From assembly GCF_020379485.1 (NCBI RefSeq), contig NC_063452.1, positions 35,239,608 to 35,303,607 on the forward strand: 64,000 bases of DNA. The letters are read 5' to 3'. The position numbers and the translations under genes are program-made. Each line of letters opens with the position of its first letter. Position 1 is the stretch's first letter. The notes under the pieces were generated by a model. That model worked only from the letters and a program-made list of their open reading frames with translations, did not search any database and was not told where the DNA came from. Of this stretch, positions 32,901 to 43,970 are shown piece after piece. The DNA comes from Brassica napus (Eukaryota > Streptophyta > Magnoliopsida > Brassicales > Brassicaceae).

Positions 32901-33801
32901 TACATACTAACATCTTCTCAAACTCGTATTCTTCGCGAAGACTCAAAAACGGGAATATCTACCAATCAGTTTGTTGCTGCTCACAACAAACTCTTAACGC
33001 CCTAAACAGACTTAGCCATCTCGCAGAGATAGCTCTCGTACACCCGACACAAGGGTAATAGCGCTATATATAAAAAATCCGAAATTTTGGTCAGCACTTT
33101 CGGGAGACTTAAAAATTGTCCTCGAAGAGATGCTCGATTCCTACCATACAAGTCATGTAAGCCGAGAACATATCACGGACCTTAAAGCGGGATGGAATCA
33201 GTTCGAAAACGATACGGGAAACGTAAGTTGAAGTAGTCATCGCACCCCTTAAAGCCGTGATTAGACCTAGGTCTTTCCTAAAACCCAGCACACTGGTCTG
33301 TATCATCTCTAGGCATAGTATGAAACACCCATATACGAGATCCCAAAATTTGTCTCTTGGCCAATATTCGAGCGTTTTCTAAAATTCTGCAAGTTTACAC
33401 ACTGCAGAAACCTCTCGAAACAGATCACGCATATAGCAGTTCACACAAAGTTAGATTACGAGATGACAACTCGTAGTTTTCCCTCTACACCCATATAAAA
33501 TTCCATCAGCAGCAACATGTCTGATAACCTCTACATATAAAGTAGACCGTAAAGATCTCGCTGGAAAACATGTCATAAGAACCTTAACTTCAAGACGAAC
33601 TACGAAAGGCTTGATCCCTTCAACATGGGTACGTAGGCAGCCGTCATAAGGCGCAGCCCCAATCTTATCGCGTTCCACTCTTAGAAGTGCGAGAAGACCA
33701 CTTACCACAGACCCTTTCAACCATTAATTCCACCTAACTTACCTAACTTGCCTAACTTGCCAAGCTAGAAGCTCATGGTTCTAACGAGCTGGGGGGCTAA
33801 C
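29981..33801 (+). other. E6 non-coding interior
   Basis: No frame above about 110 codons is convincing and no retroelement enzyme motif is seen. The composition is AT-rich with many TTCGTAAA-like words. From about 32920 the sequence parallels the E7 spacer at about 42420-42990. Matching phrases include TATTCTTCGCGAAGAC, GACACAAGG-TAATAGCGCTAT and CACTGGTCT. GAGCTGGGGGGCTAAC before 33802 is the polypurine tract. Confidence 0.65.
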
Positions 33802-35232
33802 TGTTGGGGTCAAAATCGGTCACGACGGAATCAATGTCTGAAAGTCCCCGAAAAATATTTGTTGGGGTCAAAACGGACACGACGAAGTTAACATCCAAAT
33901 ATCCGTAAAAATCAGCATGAACGTTTTTTCGAAACGTATTCTTCATAAAGATTACTTTTACGAAGAATCTTGCAGTGAAATATTGCATTAATCTTGGTTC
34001 ATTCATCGAACCTAAACACTCGAAGCCCAACAACACGTTCATGGAACATCGGAAAAGGATCCAAACAATGTCGCCACGTAGCGACCGACCCGCGAACGAG
34101 CCGGTCGCTACGTAGCGACCGACCAAGCCATCCGGTCGGTCGCTGCCGCGAACGAGTCGGTCGCTACGAGTTGGTCGCTACGTAGCGACCGATCTTCAAC
34201 GAGTCGGTCGCTACGTAGCGACCGACCAAGCTTCTCGGTCGGTCGCTACGTAGCGACCTACCAAGCCATTCGGTCGGTCGCTACGAGTTGGTCGCTACGT
34301 AGCGACCGATCCGCAATCGAGTTAGTCGCTACGTAGCGACCGACCAAACCATTCGTTTGGTCACTACGTAGCGACCGATCCGTCGCGGACCCGGTCGCTA
34401 CGTTGCGACCGAACGGTCTGGGACATTGATCAACGGGTACGACCCAAATCCGTGCATTCTCGTATGTTCCTCAATGCTAGCTCCCATGTACTGCAGTCAT
34501 ATTATTTCTCACTCCCATCGATTGGAGTTATCATTTAAACTTTACGATAAAAATTGCGGAAAGTTCATTCTTTTCGATAAAAAGCGTGATAAATGTTTCG
34601 AATCGAAAGACGGCCCAAATAGGTCTATAACGCGATTAGAAAACCACTTATGATTTTTTAAGGAAAAGCCCATAGATATTATGGCGGTTTATACTTAGTA
34701 CGCAAGAAAGGATAAATGTCAAAATTCCGCAGATAAATGGTAAGTTTCCACGGATAATCATGAAGATCGGAAAAAATGGAATATCTCCATTTTCGAGTTA
34801 TGACGGCTTAAGAGCAGGAAGGAAAAAGCTCAAACCGACCTTGGAGGGAGTATATAAGGAGTCCTGAGCAAGAGGCACAAAGAAGTACTTTTTCAGAGCA
34901 AATTTAGCACTTAGAGCAATTAGGCAACTTTTCGTTTTTGTTATTTCGAGTTGCGACTCAACTAGGTTCTGCATTGTTAGGTTATTAGAACTAGGGAACT
35001 CGCCGACAGCTCTCGTAGCCGAGGCTCCTACCTTGTTGTAAACGCTCATGCGTAAATTGAATAAGACTTCTTCTTGCTCTCTTTTTACGATTTCTTATCT
35101 TTCTCGTCTTTATTTCGTGTTCTGATTGCTTGGCGTGTGGTATGGCAGATATCCGGGACCTCTGGGAAATTAGGGTTTTCCTAACATTCCTAATTTAAAC
35201 GAAAATCGACAGTGCGAATTTTGGTTCCCACA
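33802..35232 (+). repeat. E6 3' LTR
   Basis: It starts TGTTGGGGTC with the second start at 33860, and ends GGTTCCCACA. It is 125 bp longer than the 5' LTR, mostly through extra palindrome copies at 34070-34410. A TATA box lies at 34851-34858. Confidence 0.92.
34070..34410. repeat. Palindrome array GGTCGCTACGTAGCGACC, E6 3' LTR
   Basis: About nine full copies plus two half copies (GGTCGCTACGAG). Full-copy centres lie near 34077, 34111, 34181, 34214, 34249, 34298, 34332, 34367 and 34401, so many steps are 33-35 bp. Confidence 0.9.
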
Positions 35233-35825
35233 AGTGGCCAAGTGGAAGTGTCTAATAGAGAGATCAAAAGCATTATGCAGAAAACAGTTGGCACTACACG
35301 CAAGGACTGGTCTCTCAAATTGGATGATGCATTGTGGGCTTACAGAACAGCCTACAAGACACCACTCGGGACCACTCCCTATCACCTGGTCTATGGCAAG
35401 TCATGACATCTCCCGGAGGAACTAGAGCACAAGGCGGCCTGGCCTGTCAAACTGCTCAACTTCGACATCAAATCTGCCAAGGAAAGGTGCTCTATCCAGA
35501 TCCACGAGCTAGAGGAGATCAGGCATCTAGCTTATGAGAGCTCAAAGATCTACAAGGAGAAGACCAAGGCTAATCATGACAAGCGGATCATCAGCAGAAA
35601 CTTCGAACAGAATGATCAAGTCCTGCTCTTCAACTCTAGGCTGAAGCTGTTCCCTGGAAAACTGAAGTCGAGCTGGTCCGGACTGTTTACCATCAAGGAG
35701 GTCCGATCCTATGGAGCAGTTGTGTTGCTAGACACGAATGGAGGAGAGTTTGTGTTAATGGTCAGCGTCTCAAGCCCTACCTTGCTGAAACAACAATCAC
35801 AAAAGGTGAAGAAATTCCCTTAAGC
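35233..35825 (+). pseudogene. int: E5 integrase, C-terminal part beyond E6
   Basis: The core continues with [16 protein letters not shown], where the Glu of NREI is the third DDE residue. [20 protein letters not shown] follows, up to a TGA at about 35404. A second frame (35408 onward) has LEEIRHLAYESSKIYKEKTK and RNFEQNDQVLLFNSRLKLFP, the integrase tail. Together with 26765-27369 this shows one integrase gene split by E6; the later stops pre- or post-date that split. Confidence 0.85.
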
Positions 35826-35864
35826 GATCCCTCCACAGCCTAATCGGCTCAAATCGAGCGCATG

Positions 35865-35880
35865 GTGGGAGACAACGCAC
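35865..35880 (+). promoter_or_regulatory. Diverged hairpin box in E5 (GTGGG-AGACAA-CGCAC)
   Basis: It has the same layout as the boxes at 10368 and 53158: a GTGGG arm, a six-base loop of AG-CAA type, and a complementary arm with one mismatch. It lies just after the pol frame. Confidence 0.45.
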
Positions 35881-36260
35881 CGGTAAGTGTAAATATGTTT
35901 CTCATTTCAATTCCTCTGTAGTATGTTTTGAATTTTTGTTTCAGAAAAAAGAAAACCGGATATTTCCCCGAGGAACGATCCATCGACTGTTCTCGCTGGA
36001 GAGAAGTTGTTCCCCCAGGTAAGTCTTCCAAAAAAAAAACATTAATGAGAAGAGGAAGCGGTAAGGGTTTGCCTATTTAAAGCTAACCCACTCCACTTCC
36101 CTACTTACTCCCCACTTGCCGCAACTCCTCTCCCTTAAAGTGATAGAACCCTAAAACCAACTCTCTCATCTCTCAATCGTTTGTCACTACTTTTTGGTTC
36201 TAATCTCTTGGATTTTCGAGTTCAATCTGTTTTTGCAGTCACCTCTCTCAACCGAACAAG
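35881..36260 (+). other. E5 spacer between pol and ORF-1
   Basis: Non-coding. It contains GTAAGTG at 35883 and pyrimidine-rich stretches followed by TTTTTGCAG at about 36230-36238, a possible splice donor and acceptor pair that could produce a subgenomic RNA for ORF-1. This is inference only. Confidence 0.35.
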
Positions 36261-36810
36261 ATGCCTCCACTCACCAAGAAAAAGGCGGTAAAGACACCAA
36301 AAGTTACCCGCGAGAACTAAGTGCCACCTCCAAACCACAGTGCTCCGCCTTCTTACCCCTGGCCTCGTGCGGACAAAGAGGGTCAGCTAATCAATCTCGA
36401 CAACCCAATGCTCCTCGACTTCAACTGTGAAGGATGGGATGAGGAATCTGCGACAAGGTACAACACGCTCCTCAACACCGAGATCCTGCCCACTCGCTTC
36501 GGTCACGCGGACACCCTTGCGGCCCTTGGACTCGACACCGACGTGTTTGAAACACTCCAGGCCATGGGGATTGCTCCCCTCTGCTACCAAACACACGAGC
36601 TCTACCCAGATCTAGTCCGACAAGTGCTCGCTACAGCTCACATCAGGTACGAGAACCCTTCCGCGCCTACCTACTTGAACTGCTCCTTCTCATTCATGGT
36701 CGACATGAAGTTCTGCTCCCTCTCGCTTGACAAGCTCAACGAGATTTATGAGACTCCGGACAAGCGTAGGGAGGTAGCAGTGAAGAATAAGTTCGCACCA
36801 TCAAACCCAT
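36261..36810 (+). pseudogene. E5 ATHILA ORF-1 gene, first part, cut by E7
   Basis: ATG at 36261 opens MPPLTKKKAVKTPK, then a TAA interrupts. From 36321 the frame is open with FNCEGWDEESATRYNTLLNT, LPTRFGHADTLAALGLDTDV and LNCSFSFMVDMKFCSLSLDK. This pattern fits the ATHILA ORF-1 family (PF03078 by memory), located where some Athila elements carry an env-like gene. I see no clear membrane segment here. The role of this protein is unknown. The frame runs straight into the E7 target site and resumes at 44870. Confidence 0.72.
36806..36810. repeat. Target-site duplication CCCAT, left copy (E7)
   Basis: CCCAT at 36806-36810 is repeated exactly at 44865-44869, flanking E7. Confidence 0.95.
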
Positions 36811-38071
36811 TGTTGGGGTCAAAAACGGTTACGACGAAGTTAGTATTCAAATGTACATAAAAAATAAGAAAGAAGGTTTTTACGAAAAAATAAATCTTCA
36901 AAAAAGATTTATTTTTACAAAGAATCTTGCGGAGAAAACACGTTCACGAAACGTCGGAGAAACACTCAAACAAGGTCGCCGTGTAGCAACCAGCCCGCGC
37001 ACAAGCTGGTCGCTACGTAGCGACCGAGCTCAGGCCAAACGGCTCGCTCGCTATGTAGCGACCGAGCTCTCACTGAAGCTCGGACGCTACGTAGCGACCG
37101 AGCACGTACACGTCTCGGTCGCTATGTAGCAACCGAGCTCTCACCGAATCTCTGTCGCTACATAGCGACCGAGCACGTACACGGCTAGGTCGCTACGTAG
37201 CGACTGGGCTCTCACCGAACCTCGGTCGCTACATAGAGACCGAGCGCGAGCGACCGAGCTCTCTTAGAACGTCGATACGACACGAATCCGTGCATTCTCG
37301 TCTACTCTTTAATGCTATCTTCGGAAAACCGTTGCTAAACCATTTCATGTTTTTCGTCACTCGGAGTCATCAACCAAACTTTACGATAATAACCGCGGGA
37401 AGTTTGTTTTTATCGAGGAAGCCGTAATAAAGCGTTTCGAGTCAAAGACGGCCCAAGGAAGGCCTAAAACGTAGCTCGAAGCCCACTTACGATTTCTTAA
37501 CCAAAAGCCCATAAGCCGTATGGCGGTTTATGCTTGGCCCATAAGAAAAGGATAAATGTCAAGTTGCCGCGGCTAAATCTGAAGTTCCGAAGATAATCGC
37601 GAAGATCGGGAAAACGGAATATCTCCATTATTAAGCTACGACGGCTTAAGGGCAGAAGGAGAAAAGCGTAAACCGACCTAGGAGCGAGTATATAAGGAGT
37701 CCTAGGCGAGAGGCAGAAGGAGAGAACTTTTACACAGCAAACTTAGCACTTAGAGCATTTAGGCAACTTTCCGTTTTTGTTATTTGGAGCTGTGACTCAA
37801 CTAGGTTTTGCAGTCTTAGGTTGTTAGAACTAGGGATCTCGCCGACAGCTCTCATAGCCGAGGCTTCTACCTTGTTGTAACGCTCATACGCGAATTCGGA
37901 ATAAGACACCTTTTGCTCTTTTTACGATTTCTTATTTTATTATTATTCCCATTTCGTGTTCTGATTGCTTGGTGTGTGGTATTACCAGACATCCGGGACC
38001 TCTGGAAAACTAGGGTTCTACTACTTTCCTAATTTAAACGGAAATCGACAGTACGAATTTTGGTTCCCACA
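36811..38071 (+). repeat. E7 5' LTR
   Basis: This 1261-bp LTR runs TGTTGGGGTC to GGTTCCCACA. It has palindrome-type repeats from 36974 to 37255 (about eight, at 34-38-bp steps) and a TATA box at 37689-37696. Confidence 0.92.
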
Positions 38072-38074
38072 GTT

Positions 38075-38093
38075 TGGCGCTAGAAGGAGGGGG
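38075..38093 (+). other. E7 primer-binding region
   Basis: TGGCGCTAGAAGGAGGGGG lies 3 bases after the LTR. The priming tRNA is not assigned. Confidence 0.65.
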
Positions 38094-38149
38094 GACACGG
38101 ATCAATCTAACCCGCAAAAACCACTCAACAATCAGAAACGATATGCGAA

Positions 38150-38508
38150 ACTCGATCAGCGGGTATGTAATCTCATTCAAGGGGGGAGAGACGGCCGACC
38201 AGGCCAAACCTCGCAACGATCTGCTTGTTATCGAGTTAACGATTCGTGACATCGATGTCGCTAGGGTGTTGATCGATACTGGAAGTTTGGTTGATATCAT
38301 CTTTAAAGATACTCTCAAGAAAATGAAGATCGATCCATCCAAAATCGTGGAAAATCCTAGCCCACTAGTGGGGCTCTCTGGAGAAGCCACTATAGCTTTC
38401 GGATCGATTTTTCTCGCGGTCAAAGCTGGGACCATGACGAAAGTCACAGAGTTTTTAATCGTAGATCGCCCACGTCTTATAAAGTTATCATGGGTTCGCC
38501 GTGGTTGA
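38150..38508 (+). pseudogene. pro: E7 aspartic protease
   Basis: The frame has DLLVIELTIRDIDVARVLID, then the DTGS active site at about residues 69-72 of the open frame, and LVGLSGEATIAFGSIFL. VTEFLIVDRPRLIKL ends before a shift at about 38490. The continuation GSPWLNSMRAIPSTYHLCLK (38490 on) is in another frame. Gag is absent upstream: only about 75 bases separate the primer-binding region from this frame. Confidence 0.8.
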
Positions 38509-40781
38509 ATTCCATGCGCGCGATCCCGTCAACATACCACCTTTGCCTCAAATTCCCAACTCCGAAAGGAATCGAGGTAATATGGGGAAATCCGAGAGTA
38601 TCGCGGGTGTGTTTCGCCGCGGAACTAAAACAAAAAAGGCCAGGCCTCGAGACCATTCCTAAAAAAATAAAGAAAACGGCCTCTGACGAAAACACCCGAA
38701 GCCGAGATTCGGTGGAACTCTTCTGGCAATCCCGGATTATTGTGACCCTGGAAGAAAAACGCGAACAACCTGCGAACCCAACGTGACGGTACGTCTCGAC
38801 GAAGCGTTCCCAGAACGATGTGTCGAGGTCGGAGCCAATTTCTGCGAGCCTTTACGGAACTCATAACCTGTCTGAAAAAGAACCTTAACACTTTTGCGTG
38901 GGCTGCGGAGTATATGTCAGGGATTGACAATAACATAACATGTCACGAACTGAATATCGATCCGACTTTCAAACCAATCAAGCAAAAGAGACGTAAGCTA
39001 GGACCCAAGCGCGCTTCTGCAGTAAACGACGAGGTCAAAAAGCTGCTCAAAGTTGGATCGATAACAGAAGTAAGATACCCAGACTGGCTCACCAACCCCG
39101 TAGGTGTCAAAAAGAAAAACGGGAAGTGGCGAGTCTGCATGGATTTCACTGACCTTAACAAAGCATGTCCGAAGGATAGTTTTCCCTTACCGCATATTGA
39201 TCGACTGGTCAAAGCAACAGCGGGAAATGAACTCATATCCTTCATGGATGCCTTCTCAGGTTACAATCAAATTATGATGAATCCCGACGATCGCGAGAAA
39301 ACTGCATTCATTACCGATCGCGGAACATACTGCTACAAGGTAATGCCCTTCGGCCTCAAAAACGCCGGTGCAACATACCAACGACTCGTGAACCGGATGT
39401 TCTCCAAACAACTCGGTAAAAAAATGGAGGTCTATATCGACGACATGCTCGTCAAATCCCTCCAGGCAAGAGATCACATATCTCATCTTGAGGAATATTT
39501 CGCACAACTAAATTCCCATAACATGAAGCAACCAGGCAAAATGCAGATTCACCGTAGCAGCAGGAGAATTCCTCGGATACCTAGTGACATACCGCGGTAT
39601 CGAAGCTAATCCAAAACAGATCAATGCATTGATCGAGATGGCTTCGCCCAAGAATAAACGGGAAGTCCAGAGATTGACTGGTAGAGTCACAACACTTAAC
39701 CGGTTCATCTCACGGTCGACAGACAAGTGCTTAGCTTTCTACGATATCCTGCGGGGGAATAAAAAATTCGAATGGTCAGAAGAGTGCGAAAACGCTTTTC
39801 AACAGCTGAAGCAATACTTGGCCACTCCTCCAGTTCTCGCAAAACCTGTCGAAGGAGAACCCTTGTTCTTATATTTCGCAGTATCAGCAACAGCTGTGAA
39901 CAGCGTCCTGATCAGGGAAGAGCGCGGCGAACAGAAACCCATTTTTTATATAAGCAAAACCTTGCTGGATGCTGAGTCAAGGTATCAGTTGATGGAAAAA
40001 CTAGCATACGCAGTCATAACATCGGCGAGAAAGATAAGACCATATTTCCAATCACACACAATCGTCATCCTCACGACTTTCCCCCTACGGACGATTCTGC
40101 ACAGCCCTAGTCAGTCGGGCCGACTAGCCAAATGGGAAGTCGAGTTGAGTGAGTACGATATCGAATATCGACGGAGAACAAGTGCGAAATCCCAGGTACT
40201 CGCAGATTTCTTAGTCGAACTACCAACGGGGACCGTGACCAACAAGGAACCAAATTCGACCTGGCTTCTTCACGTCTACGGATCCTCTTCTAAGCAAGGA
40301 TCGGGCATCGGAATCCGCCTCACTTCACCAACCAGTGAAAGCCTAGAACAATCGTTCAGATTGGAGTACGAAGCACTCATTGCAGGGCTACGTTTAGCTC
40401 ACGGATTGAAGATACGAAGCATTCATTGCAGGGCTACGTTTAGCTCACGGATTGAAGATACGTAACATTTATGCCTACTGTGATTCTCAGCTAGTCGCAA
40501 GTCAATACAGCGGAGAATACGAAGCAAGGGACGAAAGAATGGATGCGTACCTCAAACTGGTCCAGAACCTAGCCCAAGAATTTGACTGTTTCGCTCTTAC
40601 GCGAATCCCTCATTCCGAGAACGTCCAAGCTGATGCTCTCGCAGCCCTAGCATCGAGTTCCGACCCAGGTTTTAAAAGAGTGATTCCGGTTGAATTCATC
40701 GAACATCCGAGTATTGGACCACCAAACGTCATCAACCTCATCGGGGATCAAGACGACGATGTAGAAGAGGTCGCAAGATAG
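38490..40781 (+). pseudogene. pol: E7 reverse transcriptase and RNase H, broken
   Basis: The protease-RT linker (38490-38786) leads to RT at 38818-39500. The RT has KKKNGKWRVCMDFTDLNKAC, FPLPHIDRLVKATAG and the catalytic YIDDMLVKS, with both Asp present. A shift at about 39500-39590 precedes the connection domain (39584-40100, KREVQRLTGRVTTLNRFISR). The RNase H motif reads WLLHVYGSSS, with Tyr where the catalytic Asp normally stands (V-D-G-S). A 46-bp tandem duplication (40377-40468) shifts the frame again. The tail (40452-40781) shows RIPHSENVQADALAALAS, the end of RNase H. Confidence 0.87.
40377..40468. repeat. 46-bp tandem duplication inside E7 RNase H
   Basis: TCATTGCAGGGCTACG through GAAGATACG is repeated with a 46-bp offset. 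As 46 is not a multiple of 3, it breaks the reading frame. Confidence 0.92.
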
Positions 40782-42066
40782 CCGGAGGAGAAATCGGAAC
40801 AATCCGACTACGTCTACAATACGCCATGGCTGGAAACGATTCGAGCCTACATCACCGACAGAAAGTTACCTCCCGAAAAATGGGTGGCCCGTAAAATCTG
40901 AACGCAGTCAGCGCGTTACGTAATGGTCGACGGTGAAATTTACAAATGGAAACTTTCCGGACCACTCATGACGTGTTTGGAAGGAGAAAAAGCGAGAAAA
41001 GTCATGGAAGAGGTCCATTCTGGGTCCTGCAGAAACCATTCCGGTGGAAGGTCGCTAGCAGTGAAAATCAAACGCCACGGATACTACTGGCCAACGATGA
41101 TCGGAGATTGCGAGAAATTTGCACGAAAGTGCGAAAAATGCTAAAGGCATGCTCCGACCTTCCGGCAACCAGCAGAAGTTCTTTCTTCCATCACGTCGCC
41201 GTATCCTTTCATGCGCTGGGCCATGGACATCGTTGAACCCCCCTTCACAATTCAAAGCAAAAGCGTTTCCTCTTAGTCCTCACCGATTTCTTCTCAAATT
41301 GGGTAGAGGCAGACTCATACGCAAGTATAAAAGATGTCCAAGTTGAAAATTTCGTATGGAAAAACATTATTTGTAGACATGGAATTCCTTACGAAAAAGT
41401 AACTGATAACGGATCTCAGTTCATCTCCACCCGATTCGAAGCGTTTTGTGAAAAATGGAAGATACGACTAACCAAGTCGACTTCCAGATACCCACAATGC
41501 AACGGACAAGCCGAGACGATCAATAACACCATTCTAGACGGATTTAAGAAACGTGTAGACGCTAAAAAAGGCAGGTGGACAGACGAACTCGAGGGAGTCC
41601 TCTGGTCACATCGCACGACCCCAAGACGAGCAACGGGAGAAATACCTTTCGCCCTCGTATACGGGACAGAATGCATAATTCCCACAAAAGTTGAGTTTTC
41701 TGGCGTTCGAAGGAGATTACTGCCTGAACGGGAAGAACTCAATAACGCCATGCTCCTAGACGATCTTGACTTGGTCAACGAACGCCGGGACTGAGCACTC
41801 GTCCGAATGCAGAATTACCAACACGCAGCCGCGAAATATTATAATTCAACGTACGGAATCGCAGATTCAACGAAGGAGAGTTTGTTCTTCGCAAAGTCTT
41901 CCAAAACACCGCTGAGCAAAACGCGGAAAAACTTGGAACAAACTGGGAAGGACCCTACAAGATCATAAAGGTCGTTCGACAAGGTTCATACGAGATAGCC
42001 AACATGCAAGGCGTAAAAATACCGAGAACTTGGAACGCAATGCATCTCAAAAAATACTATCACTAA
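40782..42066 (+). pseudogene. int: E7 integrase, broken
   Basis: The zinc-binding region (40923-41144) has EVHSGSCRNHSGGRSLAVKI and ARKCEKC, then a TAA. The core (about 41150-41780) has RWAMDIV with the first catalytic Asp, a shift at about 41255, EKVTDNGSQF with the second, and NGQAETINN with the Glu. The tail, with a stop at 41793-41795, ends in TWNAMHLKKYYH before 42066. All three DDE residues are present across different frames. Confidence 0.84.
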
Positions 42067-43176
42067 ACAAACCACTTCGCAACTACCGAACTACGGGACG
42101 GCTTGATCTCCATAAGGAGTACGTAGGCAATTTGTCGAAAGACGAATTCAGCTGTCCCCCCTCTCTAAAAGGGGGGGGGAGTGGGTTCGTATAATCGCAT
42201 ACTCCCAAGTTCAAAATATCCGACCGCGCCCTCGATTTTACATCTTCGTCCAACAAATTATATCCAAGTCCCGAAAAAAACTCGAAAGTAAACTAGTCAT
42301 TAGGGAAGAATCAACCTCCGGCACTGCGAGACGTCGCAAAAATCGCCTAAAAAGTTGTTTCCCGTCCGACAAAACGAAACTCTCATCACGAAAAATAACA
42401 TACGCACTAACATCTCCGCAAACACATATTCTTCGCGAAGACCCAAACGGTAATATCTACCACCAAGTTCGTTGCTGATCACATCAAACTCTTAAACATC
42501 CTAAACAGACAAGGCCATCTCACGAAGATGACCCTCGTACATCCGACACAAGGATAATAGCGCTATAAAAGAAATCCAAAATTTTGGTCAAGCACTTCCA
42601 GTTGGCTTAACAATTGTCTCTGGAGAGATGCTCGATTCATACCAGACAAGTCGTATAAGCCGAGAACCTATCGCGGACTTTAAATCGGTACGAATCAGGT
42701 TAAAATCGCAACAGGAAAATCGATAGCCGGCTAGTCACCGCATAAATCTTAAAACTGAAAGTAAACCTAGGTCTTGCCTTAAACCCAGCGCACTGGTCTC
42801 TAATATCTCAAGGCATGATATCGAAAAGAAGATACGAGATCCTAAAACATATCTCTATGCTTACATTCGTCTTCAGATATCCTGCGAAACTAGGATTTCG
42901 CGGAAAGCTCTCGAAACAGATCGCGAGTAAAGCATTTCACATCGAAGAGATATATTAGACGATAACTCATAATCTTCCTTCCATACGCCTACTCACGTAA
43001 ACAAAAACTGATTATCCATTCATTGAAAAACAAAAGCTGCAGAGCAGCAGGGATTCAAAGCCACAAACGGCCAGTCCCGATGCATAAAATATGGCCATAC
43101 AAGGCCAGAACAAGCCCATAAACATAAAAAAAAAAATCTCTCAAATGAGATCGTAACCATGACCATCTTCTGGAAT
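42067..43176 (+). other. E7 post-pol spacer
   Basis: Non-coding. A G-run (GGGGGGGGGAG at about 42171) follows integrase. The middle (42420-42990) parallels E6 32920-33470, which ties the two elements together. The end is the 3' flank of the antisense ORF. Confidence 0.6.
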
Positions 43177-43851
43177 CTAAACCTCCTCCTCACCCATCGC
43201 CTCGTCCAAACTCGGGGCCGCGTCGCCTCCGTTCTCCCCAACCATGAGATCTTTCCCCTCTGGGTCTTCTGAACACGTCGAAAGGAAACATACAGACTTC
43301 AGGTCGGCCAAGACAAATTTGAAATCCCCGTCCACGGCCACCAAGTCCCCCTTGCAATCGGACAACCTGGTTTCCTCGGCCTGCAAGGATGAAGGAGTCT
43401 CGCTCTTGAGTGCCCAAACCACGGCCATCCCGCCCTCGACGGTCGCCAAGGCCAAATCCCTGCTGCGGATGCACTCAAGGGAACCTAGAAACTCAGAGAT
43501 CTTCGCCAAACGAGCCTGGAACTCAACGCGGAGCGCATCTTTGGCTTCCTCGACCGAGCGACTTATCGATCCTTCGTCACTCTCAATCTGACATTGGAGT
43601 CGACGCACCTCCGAAGACTTGGCCCTTCTGGCTTTCTTCTCCTTAAGCAGAGAGCTCGCCGTCTTCCCAAGGTCCCTCTCGAGCACCCTGATCTTGGCCT
43701 CGAGCTTAGACACTTCTGCGGAATGAGATTCCTTGATAGCTTTCAGCTTGGCTTCAGTTTCAGACCATTTTCCTTGCATCTCCATCAGATCTCTTGCAAG
43801 ACGACTGGCCTCAGAACCGCACTCGCTAATCATTCCGTCGATCAGCCACAC
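43177..43851 (-). CDS. E7 antisense ORF: coiled-coil protein fragment
   Basis: This 224-residue frame is antisense to pol. Residues 20-120 are a strong heptad coiled coil (RLARDLMEMQGKWSETEAKL, VSKLEAKIRVLERDLGKTAS). The C-terminus is acidic (DEAMGEEEV). It occupies the position of the antisense ORF known in Tat-lineage elements and probably represents its C-terminal half. The N-terminal domain seen in E3 (17796-18536) is missing because a deletion joins this ORF to the truncated 3' LTR at 43971. The function is unknown. Confidence 0.6.
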   Translation of the reverse strand: MWLIDGMISECGSEASRLARDLMEMQGKWSETEAKLKAIKESHSAEVSKLEAKIRVLERDLGKTASSLLKEKKARRAKSSEVRRLQCQIESDEGSISRSVEEAKDALRVEFQARLAKISEFLGSLECIRSRDLALATVEGGMAVVWALKSETPSSLQAEETRLSDCKGDLVAVDGDFKFVLADLKSVCFLSTCSEDPEGKDLMVGENGGDAAPSLDEAMGEEEV

Positions 43852-43970
43852 GAACTGCGAGACAAGAGAACAGTTAGAGATACGAAACGAAGCAAGGCTA
43901 AAAAAATGGAAATATCCAATGAGCTAATCGTAAAAATCCAAAGTGAGGGACGAACCTTTCTGCGAAGCCC

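Larger units (their letters stand above)
27370..35232 (+). mobile_element. E6: non-autonomous, non-coding LTR element (LARD-like) of the E7 family
   Basis: It has LTRs at 27370-28675 (1306 bp) and 33802-35232 (1431 bp), TGTTGGGG to CCCACA, with perfect TSDs AGTGG. The 5.1-kb interior has a primer-binding region like that of E7 and a gag N-terminal scrap. The rest is non-coding DNA with two tandem arrays. The last kilobase (about 32.9-33.8 kb) matches the E7 3' spacer. There are no protease, RT or integrase motifs. It is a large retrotransposon derivative that would depend on a relative such as E7. Confidence 0.9.

Noticed and set aside
38034..38447. Minus-strand 137-residue frame
   Set aside because: It is a shadow of the E7 protease frame, which has a clear DTGS motif.
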